DNA of 64,000 bases, taken from assembly GCA_016841605.1 (NCBI GenBank), contig JAENYV010000002.1, positions 62,001 to 126,000 on the forward strand, written 5' to 3'. Position 1 is the stretch's first letter. Every line of letters starts with the position of its first letter. Source of the DNA: Dethiobacter alkaliphilus (GTDB lineage: Bacteria > Bacillota > Dethiobacteria > DTU022 > UBA8154). The position numbers were made by a program, and so were the translations under genes. Below the pieces are notes generated by a model that ran no database searches, was not told the origin of the DNA, and was given only the letters and a program-made list of their open reading frames with translations. Positions 17,908-27,335 of the stretch are shown here, piece after piece.

Positions 17908-20900
17908 TTAACGTGTCCCGAAATTCTTCAAGATTGTTTCAATTTCTCCTGCACTCATGGGTTTATAAAAATAATAACCCTGGATCTCGTCACACATCCG
18001 TTGGCTTAAAAATTCAAGCTGAGTATCCGTTTCCACCCCTTCGGCAATAACTTTTAGCTTCAGGCTTTTGGCCAGATGGATCATAACCTGTAAAATTGCT
18101 TCATCCTTATTGTTGGCTGAGATGCCGTGCACAAACTGCATGGCCATTTTTATCCGGTCAATGGGCAGCATCTTTAACCGGCTTAGAGACGAATACTCGG
18201 TGCCGAAGTCGTCAATGGCAATGGTCACGCCAAGCTTCTTCAGTTCACTTAACACGCTGACAATAAAGTCAGCCTCTTTGATAACAGTGCTTTCAGTTAT
18301 TTCCAGTTCAAGATGTTCCGGCTTTAATCCTGTTTACCTGAGAGCATTTTCCACGACGCCGACCAGGTTTGGGTTTCTAAACTGTTCAACAGATAAATTA
18401 ACAGCCATGCGGACAGGGGGGAGTCCCATATCCTGCCAGACCTTGTTTTGATGACAGGCTGTGCGGATTACCCACTCGCCAATGGGATTGATCAGGCCGG
18501 CTTGTTCGGCCAAGGGGATAAACAAGCCCGGCGAAATCATACCCTGGGTCGGATGCTTCCAGCGAATCAATGCTTCCAGACCAATAATTTTTTTTGTAAT
18601 AACGCTAACCTGCGGCTGGTAGTACAGCAATAACTCATTGCGTTCCTGTGCCCGGTACAGGCTGTTCGTGAGCTGCATTTTTTTCAAAACGTCTTCTTTC
18701 ATGACCGGAGAACAAAAGGCAGACCGATTCTTGCCCTGCTCCTTAGCGGAGTACATCGCCAGGTCGGCATTTTTGATCAATGTTTCGGCCTCTTCCCCGT
18801 CCTCCGGATAGACAGCGATACCTGCACTGGCAGTGATAAAAAATTCTTCGTCTTGAACAATTACGGGTTGTTCAAAAGCTTTCATTATATTTTTTACAAT
18901 TTTTTGGATATCTTTTCTCCGGGGGATCTGAGCAAGCATGATCAAAAACTCATCGCCCCCGAAACGTGAGACAGTATCATATTTTCGCACACGCGCGGAA
19001 AGTTTTTGCGCCACTTCCTTTAAAAGCTCGTCCCCCCCTTCGTGGCCCATAGTGTCGTTGACGGCTTTAAATGAATCAAGGTCTAAAAAAATAACGCCGA
19101 TAAATTTTTCTGTCCGCTTGGCCAGGTAGATAGCTTGATGCAGGCGATTCCTTAACAGTATACGGTTGGGCAATCCCGTCAGAGGATCATAATATGCCAT
19201 ATAGTTGATTTCTTTCTCTGCCTCCACCTTTGCCAGTGCGTCTGCCGAGAGGTTTGCCAATATTGTGAGCATATTCAGATAATCATTCCGCCAGTTTTTC
19301 AAGGATTTCAGGGAGTCAAATACGAGAAAACCCATTAGTTTCCCTTTATTTGTCACAGGAATGGAGATCAGTGACTGAATCTGCTGCTTTTTAAGCAGCT
19401 CCTTTTCCTGACCGGCTTCAGGAGGAAGCATATCTACGTCTGTAATAAGCACCACACCATTGTTTTGACTTTGCTCCATCCACCGGGAAAAAAAGTCGGT
19501 GGGAATATCCTCAATGATATTGACGGCTGATTCAATACCGTCGTTGCACCATTCATGAGCATATACCATTTTCTTCTGTCCCTTGGAAAATAGTAAAAGA
19601 TAAGCGCGGTCAACCTGGTAATGTTCTCCGCTCAACTGCAGCATTTGCTTAATTTTTTCATCAAGGTTTGATGAGTTCAAGGTGACAAAAGCAGTTGAAA
19701 TCTGAGAGATCATCTTCTGGAACCTGATTTGCTCATCGTTTTCTTTCAGCCGTTCGATGTAAACACGGTTAACATGAAAGGCCAGCCAGATAACAATCCC
19801 CAAGATACCAATTCTGCCAAGATGATCAGCTCCGCTAACCTGGACCATCAGCGTGGGAGCTTTGAGCCATACAGCGATCTGCGTCAGTATGACGGCAATA
19901 GTTAGTATAACGATCATTCGCCGTTTGCTAAAAACGACCGACAGAATCACAAAGATAAAAGGTACCGCCCATACGGTAATAGCGGCATATTCAAGAAAGC
20001 TCAACGTAATAAAGGGAATTGAAAAGGTTAAGACGAAAATCGAAATTATATCTTTATAATCATCCTGTATTTTCAACTGCTGAACAAAATGTACGGCAAT
20101 ACCCATAAGGAAAAGGGAGATGCTGAAAAACCCTGCGGAGCTCAATGGAGCTTGATCAATAAAATAGTTTGCGATAAAATATAACATGCTGCCCAGGATA
20201 AAGGACAGAGTCAGATACTGATAGATCCTTTTACGGGTGGCTTCACTTAAGATTTCGCCTGTTTCCGGTGTCCGGCTCATTTTATCGGGAATCATTAAAT
20301 CATAACGTTTGATGGCATAAAAAATTGTTGTTATCGGTATCAGGATAATCACGGGACCCATCTGGGGAACATTGGCCGGCAGGTATGTACTAAAGATGAT
20401 GTCGGTCATCGATCCCAGTAAAAGAGCAGTTATGAACGAAGCTGCCAGCAGATACGCCTGTTTCTTTTTTCCTCTCTCCAACACACTTCTTCCCCATTGT
20501 CGTATGAGCCATACGCCTGTAATGGTAAAACCTGCATAATAAATATTGAAGAACCAATCCCATAGATTATTTACGGAGACATTAATCCATCCTGCAGAGG
20601 TATTTACCAGGTTATACTGACCGGTTGCCAGGTCGCTGTACAGAGAAAAAGCAAAGACGATTAACGCGGCAGGCAAATACAACATTAAATAGACCCACAC
20701 TTTTTTTACTATTCTGTTTTTTTCTGTCAAAATCAGAATAAAGTGCAGCAGGATGCTGTACATGGTTCCCCAACCAAAGACAGACACCCGGCGCCAGAAT
20801 AAAACCGTCTCATAATCCGGTGCTGAGTTAGCAATGGAAAAGGCAAATGACCAGACACATAAGGCCAGACAGAGGAGAAAGAAAACACGATTTATCAATG

Positions 20901-20997
20901 CTTTGGTGTTAAGAACAAGGATGTAGATCCCAAAGAAGAAATAGATGGCAAAGGCAACAAAAAAAAACAGGGAAAAGTAGAACGGTAAAATGTTCAT
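17908..20997 (-). pseudogene. 7TM-GAF-GGDEF-EAL cyclic-di-GMP protein, EAL interrupted by in-frame stop
   Basis: Membrane c-di-GMP enzyme. Order: about seven membrane spans of a histidine-kinase 7TM-like sensor (residues 1-230), further hydrophobic segments, a GAF-like region (about 420-590), GGDEF (FGGDEF intact), then EAL (EALIRWKHP). At 18334-18336 a TAA splits EAL in the same frame: ...VVENALR, stop, TGLKPEHLELEITES..., and the remaining 142 codons stay open to 17908. One base change (for example GAA to TAA) explains it. The KID element of EAL is changed to KMA, so phosphodiesterase activity may already have been lost. The truncated product still has an intact cyclase domain. ATG at 20997 follows AAAGGAG. 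Confidence 0.85.
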
Positions 20998-21112
20998 GTC
21001 GTGCTCCTTTCATCCATCTCACTGACTGCAAAGGTCAACCTTTTCCAACTTATATTATATTTTACAGTTCTTTTCCAGTTCTTTAGAGGAAAAATATTCT
21101 GCTCATTTACAA

Positions 21113-22477
21113 CTATCCCTCTGACCGCCACTCCTGCCCATTAACGGAATTATAGCCCAAAAAAACATCGGACGGTTTGTCTTGTAAATATACTTGCCGG
21201 TAATTCTTTCTCTTTTTTGCTTCTTCATAGAAGCTCGCTGCTTCCTTTCGGCAGGAGGAACACGCGGTAAAAGGAACAGAAATACATAAGGCTTTTCCGT
21301 CGCTCAATCCGTAACCATGGTTTACTTCTGTATCTATGGCCAGGTAACCTGGACAGTTGTCGCAAATCCTGAGTTTTTCCACCTGCTCTTCAATAAATCC
21401 GTCGGTATCGTAGAAGATCCTTTTTACCCGTTCATAATAGTTGCCTTTAATGAGCTTTGGATTCGGCAAGGCCTGATCACGCTTTTCCCATTGCTGGAGA
21501 AGGGAGTTGACCATCCGGTGGATATAACCGGTCAAATCTGAGCTTTCCCTAAAAGTCTGCAAGTCAGGTTCACGGACGTAACTATAGTCAAGTCCCGCCA
21601 ATGCCAGGATAATCCCCATATTTACATACGGCAGAGCAGTTTCAATGGCATAGCCCCCCTCCAGCACGGCCAGGTCCGGACGCAGTTTCTCCGTCAGCCT
21701 GGCATATCCCTGAGCAGTAACCTTCATGCTGCCAAGCGGGTCGGTATAATGGTTGTCCTGGCCCGCGGAATTTACAATAAAATCCGGCTTAAAATCACTC
21801 AGGATGGGCAGGATGAGATTGTCTAGGATATATAACATGCTTTCGTCGGTCGTTCCGAGAGGTAAAGGAATATTCAGAGTGCGGGCATAGGCTGTGGGAC
21901 CACCCAGTTCATCTGCGAAACCGGTCCCGGGGAAAATGGTACGCCCGTCCTGGTGGAAAGATATGAAGAGAACATCCGGGTCGTGCCAGAAAATATCCTG
22001 GGTTCCGTCACCATGGTGAACATCCGTATCAATAATGGCCACGCGCTTGATGCCGTGACGCCGGCGCAAGTAATCGACCATGATTGCTTCATTGTTGATA
22101 TTACAAAAACCGCGGTTACCGTGAACCACCCTCATAGCGTGATGGCCCGGAGGCCTGACCAGAGCAAAGCCGTTTTTCAACCGTCCGGAGACTATCTCAT
22201 CTGCCAGGAGAATCGCCGCTCCCGCTGCGATCAGGTGCGCCTCGGTAACCCGGTCCTCCACACGTGGCACACAGAATTGCGTCATGGCAATGTCATGCGT
22301 TTTTGCCAGAACAGAAACGTATTCCGATATTTGCGGAAGGTCCATGATCCCCTCTTCAAAAATTTGGTCACGGGTATAAAGAAGACGTTCCTCCCTTTCA
22401 GGATGTGTGGGAGAAATAGCCCAGTCAAAAGCGGGAAAGAAGATTAATCCGGTCTTTTTATCGCTGGAGTTTCGCAT
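21113..22477 (-). CDS. Class II histone-deacetylase-like amidohydrolase with C-terminal zinc ribbon
   Basis: 454 aa. Residues about 1-330 are an arginase/HDAC-fold zinc amidohydrolase: RPPGHHA, the DTDVHHGDGTQ metal motif, the second aspartate ligand in AGQDNHYTDPLG and the catalytic Tyr in EGGYA are all present. Bacterial relatives deacetylate polyamines, acetoin-pathway enzymes or small amides. About residues 370-420 add a CxxC...CxxC ribbon (CDNCPGY and CSSCRKEA), unusual for the family. It begins 2 bp after the hyuA-like stop, so the two are tightly coupled. Substrate unknown; the pairing suggests a small-molecule amide route rather than protein deacetylation. Confidence 0.85.
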   Translation of the reverse strand: MRNSSDKKTGLIFFPAFDWAISPTHPEREERLLYTRDQIFEEGIMDLPQISEYVSVLAKTHDIAMTQFCVPRVEDRVTEAHLIAAGAAILLADEIVSGRLKNGFALVRPPGHHAMRVVHGNRGFCNINNEAIMVDYLRRRHGIKRVAIIDTDVHHGDGTQDIFWHDPDVLFISFHQDGRTIFPGTGFADELGGPTAYARTLNIPLPLGTTDESMLYILDNLILPILSDFKPDFIVNSAGQDNHYTDPLGSMKVTAQGYARLTEKLRPDLAVLEGGYAIETALPYVNMGIILALAGLDYSYVREPDLQTFRESSDLTGYIHRMVNSLLQQWEKRDQALPNPKLIKGNYYERVKRIFYDTDGFIEEQVEKLRICDNCPGYLAIDTEVNHGYGLSDGKALCISVPFTACSSCRKEAASFYEEAKKRKNYRQVYLQDKPSDVFLGYNSVNGQEWRSEG

Positions 22478-22479
22478 AT

Positions 22480-24156
22480 TTATTTACCCCCCATCTTAAT
22501 TGGAACGGCTATGCCTCGTGAAGTCTGAACGGTCAGGTCATACAAACGGCCGACAGTATTCCAGCCCCTGATCATATTAAATACTTCCTGATGTGTAACT
22601 TCAATTTCTTCCGGACTTACCTCCAGGCCGTATTCTGCAGCCTTGTCGAGCAGTTTTTCCCTGGCCAGTTCCAGCGCTTTCCCTTCGTTAAATGAACGCC
22701 TATCGATTTTTCCTTGAAAACCGTCTTCTCGGATATGATAGTAACCCTGTTCGGTATCGGCCCGCAAGCTTATCTGCAACGTGGGTTTGGCCACTGCGGC
22801 CCCGATAGCGTTAGCTACCGGCGCGTAAGGCGGTATTATCGCTTGACAACCCAGTTCAGAGGCAATACGCGGGATAAAACCCTCCGATCCTCCACCTACT
22901 CCGACAACGATGGAAGGGGAAACTTTCCTCTTCTGCAGCAGTTCCCAAATACGGTAAGCAGGCTCCTGTTCCCATTCCAGAAACATTTTTTTAACTTCCG
23001 CGGTTATGCTCTTTACCACCAGGCTCATTACTTTTTCGGCTGTCTCAACGGCACTCATACCGAGAGGAGTACCCAGGCTCTCCATCGCCTCCCTGGCTTT
23101 GCCTTCATCCCCCAACCCGGTCAGGTCCAGGACCCGCAGGGCATCGGTTGGAGTCGGTACCGGCCCGCCCAGACAATAAGCAGGGCCAAGCCTTTCCGGG
23201 CGAAAAACGATTTCATCTCCGACACGCTCCAGGATGCTGTCACCGCCCACAGGGACCGATTTAACAGCCAGGGTACGAACCTGCGTAAGTTGCCCCTCTA
23301 CCCTGGCACCCTTGGCGGAAAGTAAAGGCTGCCCGTTTAAAATCAAGGAGATGTCTGTCGTGGTACCACCGATATCTATTGCTACTTCCGTCAGATCCGG
23401 GGAGGTCAGGGACTGTACTCCCACAGTGCTTGCCGCAGGTCCGGAAAAAATGGTTTCCACCGGCAGTTCTACGGAATGTTTCAACGGTAAAGTCCCTGTA
23501 TCGGCTTTTAAAATAAAAACTTCCGCCGTTATTTCTCTCTTGGCCAGCGCCTGACGGACGGAATTTACAAAATTGCTGTAAGGCTCTCTTGTCGCGCAGG
23601 TAAGAAAGGTCGTCACCACACGCCTGGGAAAATTAAGCTGAGGACCGGCCTGGAACCCCAGCTCCACCTGCCAGTCAGGATATTTTTCTTTAATAATCTC
23701 CGCGACCTGTTTCTCGTGAGAGCTGTTACGGGGAGAGAATTTCCCGATGATTCCGACCTTTTTAAATCCCTTTGTTGCCAAACGGGTCAGCGTTTCCTCA
23801 ATCTCCTTTTCATTTAAAGATACTATTTCCCTGCCACGGTAATCGATCGCGCCGGAAAGGATGCATACTTCAGTTTTAAAGTCATACAGCTTATGGCTCA
23901 GACCGGGCCCGGGAATCAACAGCAAGGCCACTTTGTCGTATTTTTGTCCGGCGATAAGGTTAGTGATCACCGTAGTACTGAAAACAATTCTTTTTAAGTC
24001 CCGGATATCAACATCCTGCAGGACAATATCGAGTGCTTCCAGAATGGATTCCAACAGATCCGTTTTGGTCGGTATTTTTGCGGTGGTAAGTATTTGCCCA
24101 TTATGCAAAAGAACCGCATCGGTAAAAGTACCCCCCACATCTACACCAACATACAT
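22480..24156 (-). CDS. Hydantoinase/oxoprolinase-family ATPase (HyuA/AcxA-like)
   Basis: 558-aa ASKHA-fold ATPase of the hydantoinase A/oxoprolinase/acetone carboxylase beta family. Visible motifs: phosphate-1 VDVGGTFTDAVLL at the N-terminus, a second VAIDIGGTTTDISLI near residue 270, and GVGGGSEGF near 425. The usual partner HyuB (alpha subunit) is absent; the neighbour is the HDAC-like enzyme instead. The ATG at 24156 is preferred over 24174 because AAGGAGGGGG precedes it by 4 nt. Substrates in this family include 5-oxoproline, hydantoins and acetone, none of which can be assigned here. It follows mscS by 26 bp. Confidence 0.82.
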   Translation of the reverse strand: MYVGVDVGGTFTDAVLLHNGQILTTAKIPTKTDLLESILEALDIVLQDVDIRDLKRIVFSTTVITNLIAGQKYDKVALLLIPGPGLSHKLYDFKTEVCILSGAIDYRGREIVSLNEKEIEETLTRLATKGFKKVGIIGKFSPRNSSHEKQVAEIIKEKYPDWQVELGFQAGPQLNFPRRVVTTFLTCATREPYSNFVNSVRQALAKREITAEVFILKADTGTLPLKHSVELPVETIFSGPAASTVGVQSLTSPDLTEVAIDIGGTTTDISLILNGQPLLSAKGARVEGQLTQVRTLAVKSVPVGGDSILERVGDEIVFRPERLGPAYCLGGPVPTPTDALRVLDLTGLGDEGKAREAMESLGTPLGMSAVETAEKVMSLVVKSITAEVKKMFLEWEQEPAYRIWELLQKRKVSPSIVVGVGGGSEGFIPRIASELGCQAIIPPYAPVANAIGAAVAKPTLQISLRADTEQGYYHIREDGFQGKIDRRSFNEGKALELAREKLLDKAAEYGLEVSPEEIEVTHQEVFNMIRGWNTVGRLYDLTVQTSRGIAVPIKMGGK

Positions 24157-24182
24157 TGTTCCCCCTCCTTGCATTTTAGTAG

Positions 24183-25358
24183 TTAAAGCCTGCCGTTTTC
24201 AATGTTATCTCCCAACTGACGAACATCTCCGGACTGATGAACAGCACTATTTTCCCCATTTTTCGTCCTATTTAATTCCAGGGGCGTTTCCAGGTAAAGA
24301 CTGCGGCTTGGGAAAGCAACGGAGACCCCCTCTCTTTCCAATATTTCCATTATACTAAAGTTAATCTCTTCCTTTATCTTTAAAAATTCCCCCCAATTTG
24401 TGGTGATAGTAAAAAAATAAAGGAATATGTCCAGACTGCTTTCGTTAAAACGTTCAAAATGTACAAAAATTGTCTCTTGATGCACCCCCGGATGATTTTC
24501 CAGCAACTCCCGAATCAGTTGCACACATTTTTTCAGTTTTGCCGGCGGAGTAGTGTAGGTTACCCCCAGGTAAAAGTTAATGCGGCGTTTGCCCATACGT
24601 GTCCAGTTTGTAATCGGTTCATCAGCCAGTTTTGCATTGGGCACGGAAACTAAAGAGTGTGCAAATCCTCTGATCTTCGTACTTCTAAACGTAATATCCT
24701 CCACTGTTCCCTCCACGCTGGGAGTTGAAATCCAGTCTCCGATGGTAAAAGGCTTGTCGGTAATGATTATTATTCCGCCGAAAATATTGGATAGAGCATC
24801 TTGCGCTGCCAGGGCCACGGCCAGGCCGCCCAGCCCCAACCCCGCGATCAGGCCGCTGACCTCATAACCCCACTCCTGTGCAATAACACTCAAAGCCAGC
24901 GCAATAATGACCACCTTCAACACTTTGCTCAAAAAAGGGATCAGAATACGATCAACCTGCAAACCGAGCTTTTGGGCCGTGCCTTCGTGGAGAATTGTTC
25001 CTGACAGGTTGTACAAACCCCAGGTAACAAGAACAATTAGAGCGACTCGTAAAAATTTGAGCAGGAGATAATTCTGATAAGAAGTAAGGGGCAGGATCGT
25101 CAAAGCAAAATAAATGCTCAGAATAATAAAGAGCATACCAAGAGGGCCTTCAAAAGCGAGCAAAAAATTTGTGTCGATATCTGTCGCGGATTTGTGCGCA
25201 AGCTTAAGAAGTAGTTTAAAAAAGTAGCGGGTAAAAACCCTTCTTAAGAAGAGAAAGAACAAAAAAATAAAAACAGCCGCGACAATTTTCATCCACCAGA
25301 TATTTGTTAAGATAATAAATACCTGCATTAACTCTTCCAGTATAATCCATCCTTTCAT
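24183..25358 (-). CDS. MscS-family mechanosensitive channel
   Basis: Small-conductance mechanosensitive channel protecting against osmotic downshock. About 391 aa: four or five membrane spans (about 1-160), the pore helix with alternating Gly/Ala (GLIAGLGLGGLAVALAAQDAL at about 180-200), then the beta and alpha/beta vestibule domains with the family element GDWISTPSVEGTVEDITFRS. The frame stays open to 25439 but abuts the rnj terminator, so a start at 25358 (TAGGGTT upstream) or 25328 (GGAAGAG upstream) is more likely. It precedes hyuA by 26 bp and may be the first gene of mscS-hyuA-HDAC. Confidence 0.87.
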   Translation of the reverse strand: MKGWIILEELMQVFIILTNIWWMKIVAAVFIFLFFLFLRRVFTRYFFKLLLKLAHKSATDIDTNFLLAFEGPLGMLFIILSIYFALTILPLTSYQNYLLLKFLRVALIVLVTWGLYNLSGTILHEGTAQKLGLQVDRILIPFLSKVLKVVIIALALSVIAQEWGYEVSGLIAGLGLGGLAVALAAQDALSNIFGGIIIITDKPFTIGDWISTPSVEGTVEDITFRSTKIRGFAHSLVSVPNAKLADEPITNWTRMGKRRINFYLGVTYTTPPAKLKKCVQLIRELLENHPGVHQETIFVHFERFNESSLDIFLYFFTITTNWGEFLKIKEEINFSIMEILEREGVSVAFPSRSLYLETPLELNRTKNGENSAVHQSGDVRQLGDNIENGRL

Positions 25359-25442
25359 TAACCCTATTTTACCAGTTAGCTCCTCTGTATGCAAGAGGAC
25401 ATAACAAGCCGCCTCTTCCCAAACAGATAACCTTTTCATCCG

Positions 25443-25488
25443 TACAAAAGGATGCCCTTTCCGCCACAGGGAAAGGGCATCCTTTTGT
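25443..25488 (-). terminator. Rho-independent terminator of rnj
   Basis: A perfect 20-bp stem (arm TACAAAAGGATGCCCTTTCC, loop of 6 nt) 9 bp after the rnj stop. T-rich flanks on both sides allow bidirectional action. Confidence 0.88.
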
Positions 25489-25496
25489 AATCATTT

Positions 25497-27179
25497 TTAC
25501 ACTTCCATGATAATAGGTAAAATCATTGGTTTTCTTCCGGTTTTCTCCCATAGAAATTTTCCCATGGACTCTTTAATACTGTTTTTTATAGTCTGCCAAT
25601 CGCTCACCTTTTTGCTCAACAAGCTATCAATGACTGAACCGACAATCTCCCTGGCTTCATCCAGCAGTTCCTCTGATTCCTTGACATAAACGAACCCCCT
25701 GGAAACAATATCGGGACCTGATAATAATACTTTCTCTTTGCTGTCGATGGCGATAACAACAATAAATATACCGTCTTTGGATAAGACCTTCCGATCCCTT
25801 AAAACAACGTTCCCCACATCACCAATTCCCAGACCGTCAATAAAAACCGCACCGGCCTGTACATTGGATATTATTTTGCCCTGGGATGAGGAGAACTCCA
25901 TCACTGTTCCATTTTCCACGATAAAAATATTTTCCTTTTTAATGCCTATTTTTTCCGCCAGGGCGGCATGATGAATCAGGTGACGATATTCTCCGTGAAC
26001 CGGAATTAAATATTTTGGACGAAGCAGGTTCAACATTAACTTGAGTTCTTCCTGACTTCCGTGGCCTGATACGTGGACACCGGTTACTCCTTCATAAATT
26101 ACCTTTGCACCCCGACGAAAAAGATTATCAATCGTACGGTGGACCAGTTTTTCATTCCCAGGGATGGGAGTTGCCGCGATGACAACAGTATCTTCCGGCA
26201 TAATTTCCAGTTTGCGATGATTGGAGTTCGCCAGCCTGGCAAGGGCGGATAACGGTTCCCCCTGAGTCCCGGTCGTCAGGACAACAATTTTTTCCCGGGG
26301 AATCTTTTTCACATCCTCTACGTCTACTAATATCTCGTCAGGAATATGCAGGTAACCCAGTTCTCGGGCAATTTCCACGACATTGACCATACTCCAGCCG
26401 TCTACAGCAATTTTTCGATCGGCAAAACTGGCCGCATTGACAATTTGTTGAATCCGATGAACATTGGAGGCAAATGTAACAATGATAATTCTTCCTTTGG
26501 CTGAAAAGAAAATTTCATTTAATGTTTCCCCGACTTCCTTTTCGGAATGGGTATAACCCTGTCGTTCAGCATTTGTACTGTCGGAGAGAGCGACAAGAAC
26601 TCCTTCCCTCCCCACATCCGCGAGAAGATCAAACTGGGTAACATTTCCCAGGACAGGAGTGTGATCAAATTTAAAATCGCTGGTATAGACGACATTACCC
26701 GCCGGCGTTCTTAAAATAACTCCCACAGAATCCGGTATACTGTGATTGGTAGAAAAGAAACTTAAGTTCACAGAACCGATCATAATACTTTCCCCCGCAT
26801 GTATTTCCTGCAGAGAAGTCTGGTTTAATAAACCGCACTCTTCCAGTTTTATTTTTAAAAGGCCCAAGGTTAACCGGGTACCGTAGATAGGTACATTAAT
26901 ACGGGGAAGAACATAAGGAAGTGATCCGATATGATCCTCATGTCCATGGGTCAAAATAATTGCTTTTATTTTGTTCTTATTTTCGAGGAGATAGGTTATA
27001 TCGGGGATAACCATATCTACGCCGAGCATTTCATCTTCCGGAAATTTTAAGCCTGCATCGAGAACGATAATCTCCTGATTATATTGCATCACAAACATAT
27101 TTTTCCCAATTTCCCCTACACCGCCCAGGGGAATAATTTGAATTTTGTTGCGACTACTCTTTCCTTTTTCTTTCCGCAA
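25497..27179 (-). CDS. rnj: Ribonuclease J
   Basis: Metallo-beta-lactamase/beta-CASP ribonuclease with endonuclease and 5'-3' exonuclease activity, central to mRNA decay and rRNA maturation in Firmicutes. 560 aa, standard length. The zinc motif HGHEDH lies at residues 78-83; the beta-CASP element GTQGEPLSALARLA and the conserved HVSGHGSQEELKLML follow. In this synteny position (after dapA) Bacillus has rnjB, but RNase J1 and J2 cannot be told apart here. The start is TTG at 27179 with GAGAGGTG about 11 nt upstream. It has its own promoter at 27237-27265. Confidence 0.93.
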   Translation of the reverse strand: MRKEKGKSSRNKIQIIPLGGVGEIGKNMFVMQYNQEIIVLDAGLKFPEDEMLGVDMVIPDITYLLENKNKIKAIILTHGHEDHIGSLPYVLPRINVPIYGTRLTLGLLKIKLEECGLLNQTSLQEIHAGESIMIGSVNLSFFSTNHSIPDSVGVILRTPAGNVVYTSDFKFDHTPVLGNVTQFDLLADVGREGVLVALSDSTNAERQGYTHSEKEVGETLNEIFFSAKGRIIIVTFASNVHRIQQIVNAASFADRKIAVDGWSMVNVVEIARELGYLHIPDEILVDVEDVKKIPREKIVVLTTGTQGEPLSALARLANSNHRKLEIMPEDTVVIAATPIPGNEKLVHRTIDNLFRRGAKVIYEGVTGVHVSGHGSQEELKLMLNLLRPKYLIPVHGEYRHLIHHAALAEKIGIKKENIFIVENGTVMEFSSSQGKIISNVQAGAVFIDGLGIGDVGNVVLRDRKVLSKDGIFIVVIAIDSKEKVLLSGPDIVSRGFVYVKESEELLDEAREIVGSVIDSLLSKKVSDWQTIKNSIKESMGKFLWEKTGRKPMILPIIMEV

Positions 27180-27236
27180 TAAAAAATAACACCTCTCTTA
27201 TCAAGTATTTTCCGCCGCTCAGCTTCTATTACTTGT

Positions 27237-27265
27237 ATTATACTTGATTCCTTTTCTAAAGGCAA
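27237..27265 (-). promoter_or_regulatory. Sigma-A-type promoter for rnj
   Basis: Minus-strand TTGCCT (-35, 27260-27265), 17-nt spacer, TATAAT (-10, 27237-27242). It starts immediately downstream of the dapA terminator, separating the two genes. Confidence 0.65.
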
Positions 27266-27304
27266 ACAGGAGAAAAGCGCCCTTCTCTTCCTGGGCGCTT
27301 TTCT
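27266..27304 (-). terminator. Rho-independent terminator of dapA
   Basis: A 12-bp perfect stem (AGAAAAGCGCCC with GGGCGCTTTTCT, 10-nt loop) 32 bp after the dapA stop, with a T-rich 3' arm on the minus strand. Confidence 0.85.
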
Positions 27305-27335
27305 CTGTCTGATGAAGCTTTAAGAGCCGCTGAGT

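Noticed and set aside
21953-22447. 164-codon plus-strand open frame opposite the HDAC-like gene
   Set aside because: Shadow of a gene whose catalytic motifs are all visible on the minus strand.
22714-23325. 203-codon plus-strand open frame opposite the hyuA-like gene
   Set aside because: No ribosome site, no recognisable domain; it is the antisense shadow of a well-supported ATPase frame.
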